A stretch of DNA of 64,000 nucleotides, taken from positions 10,601,001 through 10,665,000 of the forward strand of contig NC_037094.1 of assembly GCF_002994745.2 (NCBI RefSeq), read 5' to 3'. A program made the translations under genes and the position numbers. Source of the DNA: Rosa chinensis (taxonomy: Eukaryota; Streptophyta; Magnoliopsida; Rosales; Rosaceae). Shown piece by piece: positions 34,532 through 47,221 of the stretch (position 1 is its first letter; every line of letters begins with the position of its first letter). The notes under the pieces were generated by a model, which saw only the letters and a list, made by a program, of their open reading frames with translations, did not search any database and was not told the origin of the DNA.

Positions 34532-36369
34532 ATGTCTACGCCCTCTACAACAACCCACCTCTTAACCTTCGCCCCTACTCGCTCTTTCTCTCACCTTCAC
34601 CGTCTCCGCCGCACAGTCTCACTCCTCCGACCACCCACTCTCTCCTCCTGTCCTAATTTCCTCACGGGTAACTCTCACTTCTGCGGAATGGCGGTAATTG
34701 CTTCTCTCTTTTCCTCTCTCAGCTTAATGGTAATTTTGTAAAGATCGAAACTTTTTCGTGGTAATTTCGTAAAGATTAATTCTTTTTCATGTTGATTGGT
34801 CAATCGAAGCGTAGTTTTGTGTAGTGATGATGGAATTTCGTTGGTTGTTGATCATGTTAGGATGTAATTAGTGAGTTATGCTCCTAAATATTTGGGGATT
34901 TGCCATTGCTTTAATTCCTGTATATTAAAACTAGAAAGATGGTGTTTTTAACTTTGTTAAAGGAGGTTTCCTTGTTAGAAATTAGCATGGTTGTGACTAT
35001 TAATGGGTAGAATTCTTATGTTGATTCTGCTTGGTTGACTGGATCATTCATTTTGGTTAGTTTTCCCTTGCAAGAACTGGGCTTTACTGTGCTCTGAATT
35101 AGTTTTACTGTGAAGTTCGAGAAATAAAAATAAGAGGACACTTTCATAGATTTAATTGATACTTGATAGACACATTACAAGTAATTTTTGCTTATGTTCT
35201 GTAATGTATAGTGGCTCTTGTCCGGGCGTGGAATTCGTGATAGCAAGGCAATGGTGGAGGGTTTGCAAGGTTATGGAGTGATTAGTTCCAAGAAGGTTGC
35301 TGAAGTGATGGGGACTATTGATAGGGCTTTGTTTGTGCCTGATGGGAGCCCAGCTTATGTTGACTCCCCCATGTCGATTGGTTATAATGCCACCATTTCT
35401 GCACCACATATGCATGCCACATGCCTGCAATTGTTGGAAAAGAATTTGCAGCCTGGTATGCATGCTTTGGATGTTGGATCAGGTGCTTATCTTTTGCATT
35501 TCTATTCCTCTTTGTCTTCACGCCTTCTTAGTAATCAAATTTGCAATACTGTGGGATTCTTCAACATGATTATGTTGCACTAGCTGCAGATAACAGAGAA
35601 GCTGAAATTTCATTTACTTATTGTTTGTCAGGGACGGGATATTTGACGGCATGTTTTGCATTGATGGTTGGGCCAAAAGGTCGAGCAGTGGGTATAGAAC
35701 ACATTCCGGAGTTGGTCTCTTCCTCAATTGAGAATATTCAAAAAACTGCAGTAGCACCATTACTGAAAGAAGGTTCCCTCTCAGTGCATGTCGGTGGTAC
35801 GTTTTTATTGAACTCAGACTTGGTCTTTTGAAATTCAAACCAATAAGATGAAAACAGTTTGTTCCTTTGATTTAATGAGAAGACTGTGTGCATTATTCTT
35901 AGCTTGGCAGTTTAAACCAAATTGGTAATGAAAACTTGCTTATTGAAAGTTGCCATCTACAACAGTAATGCTTGTATTACACACACTTGAGCGCTGTACA
36001 TTGGTTCCCACAGTCTGGTTCCTTTAACCTTGCTTCTACCTGCAATACAGGTCCATTGAAAAAGTAAAATAAAAATCAGTGCTAACTATCTATTTTCCTT
36101 GATTAATCATTGTTGCAGATGGAAGGCTAGGTTGGCCTGAATTTGCACCTTATGATGCTATTCATGTTGGGGCAGCTGCTCCCGAAATACCGCAACCACT
36201 TATTGACCAATTGAAGCCTGGAGGAAGAATGGTGATTCCTGTGGGAAATCTATACCAGGATTTAAAGGTTGTGGACAAGAACATGGATGGTTCTTTAAGT
36301 ATCAGGACTGAAACTTCAGTTCGTTATGTTCCACTTACAAGTCGAGAAGCTCAGCTGCGAGGCTATTGA
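34532..36369 (+). CDS. PIMT: Protein-L-isoaspartate O-methyltransferase (PIMT), four exons
   Basis: The enzyme repairs isomerised aspartyl residues by SAM-dependent methylation, which matters in ageing seeds. Exons: 34532-34693, 35212-35482, 35632-35796, 36119-36369, giving 282 aa; phases and GT-AG borders agree. The signature block [16 protein letters not shown] sits near residues 108-123. SAM motif [13 protein letters not shown], begins at residue 141 and is split by intron 2. The post-II block [14 protein letters not shown] and the C-terminal [13 protein letters not shown] are present. The N-terminal exon is Ser/Thr/Arg-rich with few acids and may be an organelle transit peptide, as in longer plant isoforms. 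An in-frame ATG at 34460 would add 24 residues; I prefer 34532, but either is possible. Confidence 0.93.
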
Positions 36370-36507
36370 GGCTGCTGATATGTTTCAGTTGGAAATCATG
36401 TCCCTGGTCTATGAGATTGTCTGGGTCTGCTTCTACCTTCACTAGGACTCCTGGTTCTGTATAGATGTTACTCTTGCTTTCCCTTCACAGTAATGGTTTG
36501 TTGAATA

Positions 36508-36581
36508 TAGTTTGCTTTTGTCGCTGTAAATTATTCTTGTTGGTTAGTTTGCTTTTGTCGCTGTAAATTATTCTTGTTGGT
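36508..36581. repeat. Perfect 37-bp tandem duplication in the PIMT 3' region
   Basis: A 37-bp unit beginning TAGTTTGCTTTTGTCGCTG is present twice back to back (36508-36544, 36545-36581) without a mismatch, about 140 bp after the PIMT stop. It is probably in the 3' UTR. Identity suggests a recent duplication. Confidence 0.9.
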
Positions 36582-37083
36582 TAATAAACAAGGTTTAGCT
36601 CCGGTTATACCGCTTTGAACTCATGAAATCTTCTGTTTAGGGTTTAGGCAAACAATCTCAGTTGAATACCTTGAGTTTAAACAACCAGATTCAACTCTGG
36701 TAGAATTTCTTTCTCGCTGTTATATTCTTATTTTGGGTGATGAAGGTGGATTTACTTGCATGACACAATATCCTGCAACATTGCTTCTTCATCCTAAAAG
36801 GGAGAGTTAATATCTTAATCCAGCCTTTAGACCAATTTATAACATGCAAATGAAACTATTCCATTATAATGACATTCAAATGCGGCACTTCAAACCAAAT
36901 AGCAATAACAGTGATGCCCCAAAATTCAATGGAGTCAAAAAGTACAAATTATACATGATTTCAACATAAACAACCCTAATTGCAGAAATCATAAGAGAGA
37001 AACTCGCTTGAAGTTGACCGACACAAAATCTCATCTAAAGAAAAGCAACCAAAACCAGAACTTAGATTTCATCTCAGTTAAAA
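36582..37083. other. Spacer between convergent PIMT and CP31-like genes
   Basis: The AT-rich stretch should contain the 3' UTR of both convergent genes. An AATAAA-like signal (TTAATAAACAAGG) occurs at about 36580-36592 for PIMT. I see no further gene. Confidence 0.5.
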
Positions 37084-39271
37084 TCAAAAGCGCCTTTGTC
37101 TTTCCTCGGCAACATTTACTCTGATCGCCCTGCCGTCCAAACTCTGCAGCACAGGGGGCACTCAAGTTAGATGATTTGAAATTGTATATCACAACGAGAA
37201 AAAGAGAAAATCTGACTATCATTATTCATCAACCAACTGTTCCCAAGTTCATTAAGCAATACTAGACAATCATATCAAATGTATATTGACCATCTGTTCC
37301 CAAGATTTGGCCCATAAGTATGATGCACCACGTTTTCCTAGCATCTTGAATATTTAAGTAAAAAAAAATTTAAACATCTGATACCTCTCCATCCAGAGCA
37401 CCAATGGCATCATTCATATCAGATTCACTGGCCATTGTTACAAAGCCAAAACCACGTGATCGTCCAGTTTCTCTGTCAAAGACTACACGCGCGTCTACCA
37501 CGCTACCGTGTTTACTGAAAAGCTGCTCAAGTTCACCATTATCCACATTCCATGGCAGGTTACCAACATAGATTCTGTATGAAGACTGATAAGAGCGTGG
37601 TGGGCGCTCTGCACGTGTTCCTCTTGGAGCAGCCTTATTGACAGTCAAGAGTCTTCCATTCAAATCCTATCCAAAAAAAAAAAAACTTAGAAAGAGCACA
37701 ATCACTGAAACATGACGAAATATGCTATACGCGCACATTTATACTATAGACTGTATAGAGCAATGAACATGAATCATAATCTCAGCCATCAGCTCATATG
37801 TTCCTAGAAGCATATTAGCTTTGGATATTGTGAGCATGCACAATTGAAATCTACCTTTATGCTTTACTTCATTAGGCAGCGTGGTCATACCGACCACCTC
37901 CATTGATACAAACAAGATGCACATATCAAAGAAAAGAAAAAGGTTCTCACCGTCACACAGGCTAACAGTACTGCTAAAAAATCAACCCAAAGCAAAAATG
38001 CCCAATAGAAAGATGACACAAAAGTACCAAAACAAGGTATGGATTTGGCTATAGCCAATGCTACTGACATTGTCAACTTCATATGGCTTGAGTTTATGAA
38101 TTTGATCAAAAGCACAAGCTCAACTATTTCCACTCCGAACAGATTTTCTCAATTACATTTGGCTTTGTAGTGCCAACCTTTTCTCGTTAACATTACCCTC
38201 AAAAAATGAATTTGTAATGGGGTTTCCCAAAATTTTAGATTGATAATGAGCCTTCTAGTATGGTAGAGTACCGTCTACTTTACCAGACATATCCTACCAA
38301 AACTTCTTTACCAACTCTAAGGGATACTCGAGGTTACAACAATCAGTACAGCTATATATGATTATAGAACCAGTCGTTAGTGAATAGTGACTACATTCAA
38401 ATCTTTGAGTCAAACCACAAACAAAATAGAACCCCAAAACCATATTCAATTACATATGCTCTGCAGCTCAGCTATCATTTATCGGTTTGTATGCAATTCA
38501 ATTCTAATTTTCGCTCTTACAAAAGAACTCGGCTTTTCTCTAAATACATTGAGTTCCATATTGTATGCATGCCACAAATACACAGCAATCAAAATCACCA
38601 AAACAGAACCGCAAACAACCACTCAAAGAAGCAAAATTTATAAACAACTTACGTAGCGACTGAACTGTTCCACAGCCCTGTCAGCTTCTTCCACAGTGCT
38701 CATAGTCACAAACCCGAATCCACGGCTCTGGTCAGTGTCCCTGTTGTAAATAACCTACACAAACAACAAAAACCCACAAATAAAAAAACCACCCACAAAT
38801 CAAAACCCAAAAAACACAACCTTTACAACAAAACCTCACCTCAGCAATCTCGACAACTCCGGCCTTCTCAAACAGCTGAGCCAATCTCTCACTGTCAACA
38901 TCAAAGGGCAAATTCCCAACAAAAATCTTGGCCTCCTCGGGCGGCTCAACAGGGGCCACCTCTTCTTCCCTCTCCTCAAACACCCCCTCCTCGCCGCTCT
39001 CCTCCGCAGCTCCATCAATGGCAACCGGGCTGTCCTCCTCCTGCTGGGCCCAATCCGAGGTCTGGGCCACGTATGAGACTATGGAAGAGAACTGGGTCTT
39101 GCTCCTGAGAGGTGAAAAGGAGTGGGAGAGGTGGAGCTTGGTGGTGGGTCTGGTTGGGATTGGGAGAAATGCGTTGGGGGTTTTGGCGGTGAAGAGGTGA
39201 GGGAGAGAGAGACCGCATGAGTCTGCTGTTATTGATAAGGTCTTGAATAGATGGGAGGTAGCCGAAGTCAT
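37084..39271 (-). CDS. Chloroplast RNA-binding protein, CP31 type, two RRMs, four exons, 291 aa
   Basis: Chloroplast ribonucleoproteins of this type bind and stabilise plastid transcripts and help C-to-U editing. Exons: 39271-38840, 38754-38653, 37666-37385, 37143-37084, summing to 876 bp with consistent phases. The N-terminus (1-65) is rich in Ser/Thr and basic residues, fitting a plastid transit peptide. An acidic stretch (about 75-112) is the hallmark of this family. RRM1 begins at AKIFVGNLP (114) with RNP1 RGFGFVTM (155-162). RRM2 begins at RIYVGNLP (209) with RNP1 RGFGFVTM (249-256). It ends AEERQRRF. It matches Arabidopsis CP31A/B in order and wording; which of the two is not decided. 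Confidence 0.93.
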
Positions 39272-39765
39272 TTTCAGAGGAAGAGGAAGAAGAAGAAGGG
39301 TTTTAGAGAAAGAGGTGAGGATAAGGGTAGAGTGTGGAGGTTGGCCTAATCTGAGGGAAGGGGTTTTATTTGGAAACAGAGAAGGAGATTCACAAAACTA
39401 GAAAACAAAAAGATTTAATATTTGAGATTACATTTGGGCTTTGAGATATTTTTGGAAATCCTGTCAAGGATATCTGGCCCAAATGTGAATCATGTTTTTG
39501 CTCTTGGACATTTTCATAAATTTTACTGATATGTAATTTTTGGGGTAAAGCTGCAGAATTACTTTTGATCCTGTGTCCTGGATTGCTGGTTATATTTCAG
39601 TTTTCATCTAGTGTGCTATCACTTATCCATTAAGTTTTTCGAGCAAAGTACTTCGAATTGGACTTCATGAACTCTATTTTGAGCTGTCATCGAGTTAAGT
39701 AGAATAAATAAATAACTTATTGAAGTGGAACAAATCTTCAAAAGAAAATACAATAAACGCCATTG
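39272..39765. other. CP31-like gene promoter region
   Basis: This is the region upstream of the CP31-like start. I find no clear TATA box, which is common for nuclear genes of plastid proteins. A GA-rich stretch lies just upstream of the ATG (39276-39320). No other feature is supported. Confidence 0.4.
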
Positions 39766-39999
39766 GTCTAATGTTTTAAATATCGGTATTTTCATATCTA
39801 TCGGTACTTTGAAAAAGGGAGATATCGGATATATCGGGGATATATCGAGGATACAGTGTACGAAAATATCGTTTTTGAAAAAAATCAATTTATTAGAAAT
39901 TATTTAGAACTACATATAAATACATATGAATGTAAACTTCATCTACATCCAAAAAGAGACTCTAGGCGGTTGAAAAGCCGCTCTCTGGTCTACAAAAAT

Positions 40000-42690
40000 T
40001 CAATAATCAGACCAAGACATATGACCCATATAGTGCGAATTGTAGTGATGAACAAGATAGTTATAGATCTCTTTAGAGCTGCCGACTGTTTCCCCTATAA
40101 GGGGATAATAAGGATGAACCCAACTAGATGACTGATCATATACTTCTCCATATTGATTATATCCATAAGCATCATAACCAAATTGATCGTTGCCTTCATG
40201 AGATTCATTTGAGATCACACTGCGCTCTGTGCCTAAACTGATAGAGTCAAAACTTAAGGCAATTGAAGAAACATCAGATGGGGTACTTTGATCATCAGTT
40301 GCACCTCTAGTCCTCCTCCCATATCGGGTCTTCTCTTAAGCACCATGACCAGCTGTTCTCACTCCGTGGTCTTCATCTTAGGTGGCATGATCAAAATTAC
40401 CTTCACAGGTAAATTGGAATCCTCCATCCACAGAAAATTGTCCATATTCATGTCTTTCACCTCCACTACCTGTTCCGCTTCCACCCTCCCCAACATCATC
40501 AGAACTATCTGGAGTTGCTGTACCACCCCACGCATCATCACTATTTGAATTATCTTCTGGGTTTTTAACAACTTCTTCAGATAAGACTATCTCTACGTTA
40601 ATTCCAACATTAGTTGCAGTTTCTACAACTTGTGGAAGAGGTCTTCCAGCTTCATCATCGAGGTGTGCAAGCATAATCCAATCATGAAGTGGATCAATGC
40701 CATTATCAAGCGGCTCGCATGCAACATGAAGTAGATCTATATAGTTGTTTTCATTGACCACATTATTCTTTGCTTGTTTATCTCGCAGCCGCAGCTTCAT
40801 GTTGTAGTAACAGTATACAAGCTTTTCCAACTTCTGATATGCCAAACGGTTCCTTTGCTTGGTATGAATAATAGCAAATGTACTCCAATTTATCTCACAT
40901 GCAGAAGAAGAAGCCGTTTGTGCCAAAATACGCATTGCAATTTTCTGTATGTTTGGTGCAGAATACCCAAATTGTGTCCACCAATCAGCTGTAAAGCTAC
41001 TACAATGAGTTACTACTATAATAGATCAACATTTTCTATTAAAGAAATTATATGTGTGTGTTTTAATATATACATATACAGATATACCACAAACCTGTTT
41101 TTCTGGTTTATCTTGTTTTTCTTGCTATGGTTGACCCAAATGATTCATTTGCATCGCTAAAGCATACAATCTGCATTAACCATTTGAAAGACAGTCATTT
41201 CTAATCCCAAATATTTTTAAGGTTGTCATCAATAAGAAGTTACCTCATCCACAAATGTATTTGCAATTTCTCCATTTATGTTAAATAGTTCGACAACTGT
41301 TGCCAGAGAGTTTGTGAAACGTGGGCTATAACCAACATCATGTCGATAATGAAAATTTGGGTTTAAGAAATGTGCTACAAACAAGAAACCAAAAAGTTAT
41401 ATAATATAGATCTAACTAAGTAATTATCAAGATACAACCGTATTTCGAGATAGAGAAATAATACCTGCTGCATGCAATGGTTGACTTAATGTGTTATCCC
41501 ATCGATCATTGATGATTTTAAGCACCCATTTCTTTCCTCTCATCTGTGATATTTGTTGTTTCACTCTTTCAAACATATCATATAATATGGGCATGGTTGG
41601 CTGAATTTCTATGTCAACAATTCGAAGAATCTCATACAATGGCTTATAAATTTTATGGACTGCTTCCATGCCATCCCAAAATGTCCCATCGAGGACTCTT
41701 TTTGCTATCATTTTGCCATCTCTGGTCCTGCTCGCTGCATTTTCATTCCATGCGCTACTTGTAAACAATTTTCTCAAATCAGATTTCTTCTTCAAAATGT
41801 TGTCGATGGCAATGTGATTTGTCGCAAATCGAGTTTTACCCGGTCGAATCAAATCTCCCTTCGTGATGCTCCTCATTTCAGCCAGTACCCAACCATGATT
41901 GTAGATGTAGTTAGTTACACTTTGAGCCCATTTGACGACAGTGGAAACAGTCTCTTGCTTCCTGATATCTTCAAATATCAAATCGATGCAGTTGGCAGCA
42001 CACGGGATCCGGAACAGCGGATATTTTTTCTGTAGTTCCCTTCCGGCCTTTTTAAATGCTGATGCATTGTCAGTGACAATCTGGACAACATTTTCTGGTT
42101 CAACATCTTGGATAATCTCATCTAACAATAGTTCTATGTACTGAGCATTTTTTTTCATATGTGAAGCATCTACAGACTTCAAAAACACAGTTGAACCTTT
42201 TGAATACACCATGAAATTTAGAATAGACATTTTGGTTGGGCCGGTCCATCCATCACACATGATAGTGCATCCATATATTTTCCAGGTTTCTCTGTGAGTA
42301 TCCACATAATTTTTCATTTCTGTGTACTCATTCTCTAAGTAACGAGTCTGAATTTCATAGGAGGTAGGAAGCTTTACACCAGGACCTAAACAAGAAAATG
42401 ATTTATTTTATAGGAATGTTCATTATATAAATTCTACTTAACATAATTGTCCATGAAGAAATATGTAAACACAATATAATTTACCTAGATTTCCAGCTAT
42501 AGTCAACATGTTTTGGAAATGTGGAGAATCAGCTTTGTTAAAAGGGACAGCATCATATATGTGGTATTTGGACACCATTGTTGCCAATAGTTCTCTACCA
42601 TCTTTTAGTAATGATTTAATTGTGCCTTGTTTTGATCGACTATCTTTTGATGACATTGCTACTGGAATCTCAGGAAATGAGTACCGATAG
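40000..42690 (-). pseudogene. hAT transposase (DUF659 and hAT-C dimerisation domains), stops present
   Basis: The N-terminal block at about 42690-42485 reads YDAVPFNKADSPHFQNML. The DUF659/catalytic part lies at about 42386-41464, with GCTIMCDGWTG, QIVTDNASAFKKAGRELQ and PCAANCIDLIF. The C-terminal part from about 40990 contains the dimerisation motif SSSACEINWS with the conserved E and W. A poly-Gly/Ser/Asp tail follows. Two in-frame stops (near 40377 and 40335) cut the tail, after which the frame runs on to 40000. I see no BED zinc finger at the N-terminus. It could be a decayed autonomous copy or a gene with a shortened C-terminus. Confidence 0.82.
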
Positions 42691-42721
42691 GTTTTTGATC
42701 GATCAACTTGTATATATTATA

Positions 42722-42723
<2 letters not shown>

Positions 42724-42753
<30 letters not shown>
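42724..42753. repeat. (TA)n microsatellite
   Basis: About 15 TA units lie inside the hAT element, followed by ATT/ATA trinucleotide runs at about 42822-42840 and 42957-42980. Confidence 0.9.
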
Positions 42754-42759
<6 letters not shown>

Positions 42760-43538
42760 GTTTGATTTTTTTTAGAAGTACTATAACGTAGTCTATATAT
42801 ATAATCATTATTTTATTTATTTATTATTATTATTATTTTTTTGTCGGTGAGTTGTGACCTGTTGGTAAATTATAATTCCAAAATTGTAAAGGTCATGGGT
42901 TCGATTCTCATTGAAATATGTAAGGGTGGGGTGGGCTAAGGGGTTCTTTTTTAAAAATAATAATAATAATAATAATAATCATGATTTTTTATTTTTATAA
43001 CGTAGAGAATTACTGAGTTTTTTTTTTTACCTCAAATTTTACAGATATTTCTTCACTTTATCGAGATATATCGCAAATATCTAATATATCGGGGATATTT
43101 GAAGATGTCGGAGAAATTTCGCAGAAACGGTGACAGATAAGATATTTACTCCCATAAATATATCGGTCCGTCGAAAAAAGGAGATATCGGGGGATATATC
43201 GGAGATATCGCAGAGATTTTGAACTACCCTAATTTTATTTTATTTTTTACTTTTGGGAGATCTCCTTCCTTCCTCATTCATATGCTCCATTTATTTGTAT
43301 TGAAATTTCCTTGTAAATGCTTTTAGAAATTACATGGTCTGCTGCATCAAGAACAACACTTGGGTTGTCCCATGGAATAGAAGATAGAAATATTAAACTT
43401 ATGTCTACAGAGATATAGGACACTCAAAACTGTACATTAAAAGCATAACACTATGGACAGATCAAGGAACATTCCTTCCTTGCTTCAACTGAATTTCATG
43501 GAAAAAACCTCCCACTCTCGAGTTGATGTACAGAAATC

Positions 43539-46500
43539 TCAGTACATGAACTCAATCTCTTTTACTTTGCAGTCGCCTTGAAGTTTTAGTACCAACAAAC
43601 CATTATTAGCATTGTAGACTATAAACTCCTCTTTCTTGTTCACCAGACAAGACTTTGGTTTTTTGTTTGAGTAGGCTCCAAATCGACCACATCCTCTGAC
43701 TCGAACCTTCACAACACAGTCGAACAGATCATTGTTGCTGACATCTAGAGATTCAAGTGCTCCTCCTGAATTGTACATATCAAGCAACCCCATTGGGGCA
43801 AATAGAAGGTTGTCACCAAAAACCTGTTACATTGAGAAGGATTGAGAAGTATTGAGAGTTGAGTAACCTAATAGAGAAAAGGGACACTCACCATAATAGG
43901 AGATATGGTGAAAACTTCACATTCTAGCACATCCAAGGATACTTCAAAGTGGTCTTTCTTTGGCATTACAGAAAGAGTACCTGCATTAAGCAAGATGTTT
44001 AGTGTGGAATTTGTTAAGAGGAAAGTTTCATAATCAAAATGATGGTATAGGGTGACCTGAATGGTATGCATATACTGCACATTCTCCTCTCCAACTTTCA
44101 TTTGCAACATCTTCAAGCATATTAATATCTATGGGGCTGACGAGGCCTATAAGAGGCGGTGCAGATTCAGAGGAAGGCACATATTGAGCACCTGCAATTG
44201 GTGGCCACTTTCCTGCTCTTTGGCAATTGAAAACACCAATAACTCCTGATACCTTGTTTAGATTCCAAATCTTCAGCAGACTGCAATAAATGAACCAAAG
44301 TCAGAAATATTAGTTAGTATTGTTGAAAAAAATTCTTCTAGCAGTTAGGTGAGCAAGTATATTACCTTTTTCCATCGACCACAGGGTCACTGAATAAGCA
44401 GTCCCTAGTAGGCCGGCCAGCGAATCTAGCTCTTAGAATAGAGCCATCAGGCAGTACAAGCTTTTTGAGGACATTGAAATTATGGCTGCCAGGCTTGTCA
44501 CTGTACATGTTCAAGGACAGGTGAGGTATGATTTGTTTAGTTAGAAGCGAGGTATAATTTGTTTAGTTAGAAGTCAGGACCCCAATTGCTTAAATCGTCA
44601 TGAAATAGGCTAACAATCTATAGCAAGCTAACATGTTGATACTGACCTTACATATACTGGACATCCACCCAATGCTCTGGCTGCAGCATGGAACTCCCGG
44701 GTGTAGTGGTCGCTCTGAAATAAAATAAAGACACTAAGAAATAAGGAAGATCGAGCTACTCATATTAAGAGTATAGAAAAATGAATCTACGGGTGTTGAA
44801 GTGAGTTGGATAAGTAAATTCAAGATATGATGCTAAATAATAGAATTGATTGGATTACAAAGAGCATGTCCCAATCTGGTACAACAATCTCTCCCATAAG
44901 AAGACTGTTAAAAGCTACTGCAGCAACATGTAGGGTCTGAAATGTTTTCTCTAGTGGCATGAAGTCCTCTGACACTCTTGAAGCTGCACTCTTCTTTGAG
45001 CTGATCAAAACAACATATATAACTCATCAATTAAACTCTGATCTCCAATTGTTGGCTAATGGAAAAAATCTAGCTAAGTTTAACCTGTAAATGTAGTCAT
45101 TGCTTAGACTCATGGAACAAATAAGGTTATCGCTGCCAAAGTTTCTCATGACAGATTCCTCGAGGGCTTCTTGGAAATGCCTCATCAATGCAACGCGGCC
45201 TCCATAACCAGAAGCAAGGAGTTCCACTTCATTGTGTATATCCACCTTCACTCCGTCTATATTGCAACTTGCAAGGTAGCTATGTAGATCATCGTAAAAT
45301 CTATAAATCATCGTAAAATCTATAAATCATCGAAGGGTCAATCATTCCGATCCCATGTTTCTCCATTGGATCGAGGGTTCCACATATGACGTTACTCTTG
45401 TTACCAGGAGACTGAACTATGGATTTGATTTGGGGATTGTATTTCCTCAGTGCTTCAGATCTTGGAAGTAGCCCTCCCCATGAACCAAGTAAAGCGTGCC
45501 ATGCATATACTAACCTGCACTAGCAATACTTGTAATGTATAACCAACTAATACAGGAAATAAAATGTTAGATCAAGGAATTTACGTACTTCAGTCCATGT
45601 TCCTCTTTGATGGTTTTCACAAACTCGCGGAGGTTAGGAAATTATGACTTTCCCGAGGGGTAGCCCTTGAACCTATCATTTTCTTCTAAGCTTGCCAACC
45701 TGGCCACAAACCTATGCATTTGAGGCAAATGAGATGATCAATTGATGCAGAGAAGGCAATCAGGATCATCAAACAGGTAAATCATGAATTATAACACGAA
45801 AAGTCTTACTTCGCTGTATTTGGTAGTTCAGTTTCATTTTCAATTACTTTAGTCTGCCATCCTTCATCGATGTACACATTTCGGGGGGCACCCTCCTTCG
45901 GAAAGACTACAACAGAAAAGTAGATATTTAGACTAATCATAGTCTAAGAGAGGAAATTTCACTTGACAGAATTAATGCAAACCTTTTGAGTCCAAGCTCG
46001 ATTCCTTCCGGATCAACGTCATTATAAAATGCATCCCATGTGTTCCATCCAAACCAGTCTACATGTGCTGGTATCTGCTATTATTTAAAGAACAATAAGT
46101 TTATTAGCAAGCTATTCAGCTTGCATGGTTATTCATGAAATTGATAATATATATCTGGCCCAATGTAATTACCTTCTTGTCTTCTAAATGATTGAATGTA
46201 CCTTTGTGCTTGGCAAGAATCCTTCGTTAAGAAAGTAGTCAAAAATATAATGAATCATCAACCATCCCTATATATGTTACATTAATGCTGAAGTGATCTG
46301 AGAATTTACAAAACATACTTAATAGAGTCCCTAATGAGCTTATATGGGTCATCTCCTGAATTCACAAATACTGCTTCAGTTACTCGTGAGGTTTGAACTT
46401 CACGGTCCCCTGAGTCAATAAAAACCCTTCAAATTCGAATACGATCAAAAATCACAGCCAAAATGCTAAATGCCTAAACCACATGACCTATGCCAACAAA

Positions 46501-47221
46501 GTTTACACAAAATCAAAGTAAAACCGGACCGCTTTCAACGCAAAACTCAAGCTCATTAACAGTGTTGCCTTGCAAAGTAGCCCTGAATGCTCCATCCAAG
46601 ACTGGCAATAGCAGAATGTAGAAAGTGCTTTTGTTCTCAGCACTTGTTGGCTCCTCTTGTCGGGAATACTACTACTACTCGACGTTTGCGTTGCTTCCAA
46701 GAGAAGCATTTGAGTCTCTGCCGGAACATCACATCCAGAATCCCCAAAACTCGGTATCATCCACCAGATTTTGAATCTGAACAGGCACATAAACTTGTAT
46801 CCCCTGCAACAAAATATTTTCTATGTAGAAAAGTTCATTGAAATAGACACAATACATTGCTGATGATCGAACGGAGCAGAATACAAGTACGACTCAGTAC
46901 ACCTCACGAAAAATACAATCGTACTACAAAAAGTAAAACCCTATCAACCTTGAAGACATGGAGAAACAAAGTAGCACATGAATCACTCTCTTAAAACCGA
47001 AAATGGAAGTGTTAACCAGCTAGACCACACTATACATACTCAAGAAGTCCGAGAGGGAAAACATGGCGAGAGCTACGGTCTTCAGAGGTGGCTCCGATGA
47101 AAGCTGATTTATCAGTGGCCGGAGTGACGGTGATGTTGGCCGGGACACGTGTCAGAAGGGCATTGTCACGGACCATGAAGCAACCATCTCTGCTGCTTGG
47201 CTCGGTAGAGGTCATAGACAT
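43539..47221 (-). pseudogene. Raffinose-synthase/SIP2-like galactosyltransferase, inactivated
   Basis: The family (glycoside hydrolase 36, alkaline alpha-galactosidase/raffinose synthase) handles galactosyl sugars. Homology runs from MSMTSTEPSSRDGCFMVRDN (47221) to KVKEIEFMY and a stop at 43539-43541 over about 12 exons. Blocks include [25 protein letters not shown] (about 46030-46065), VYIDEGWQ (IDDGWQ usual) near 45875, YAWHALLGSWGG, GVKVDIHNE near 45235 (catalytic Asp region), MGEIVVPDWDML and NSGGALESL. Lesions: a frameshift in exon 2 (about 46620-46660), an in-frame TAA at 45642-45644, and a 19-bp tandem duplication (45289-45326) that shifts the frame. Three independent breaks make a pseudogene more likely than assembly error. 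The closest subgroup from memory is SIP2/RFS2. Confidence 0.85.
45289..45326. repeat. 19-bp tandem duplication inside the SIP2-like pseudogene
   Basis: TCATCGTAAAATCTATAAA is present twice in tandem (45289-45307, 45308-45326). Nineteen is not a multiple of three, and on the coding strand the duplicate makes an immediate stop (TAG), so it disrupts the exon that encodes YRFYDDLHSYLAS. Confidence 0.93.

Larger units (their letters stand above)
39768..43240 (-). mobile_element. hAT-superfamily transposon, decayed (about 3.5 kb)
   Basis: A hAT transposase gene is bracketed by clusters of ATATCGG and GGGGATATATCG motifs (39779-39870 and 43065-43215), resembling the subterminal repeats of hAT elements. 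The outer ends (TAATGTTTTAAATATC left; TAGGGTAGTTCAAAATC on the minus strand right) are only partly alike. I found no 8-bp target duplication, so the borders are approximate. The subterminal repeats lie in the same orientation at both ends, which is odd for inverted termini. Confidence 0.7.
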
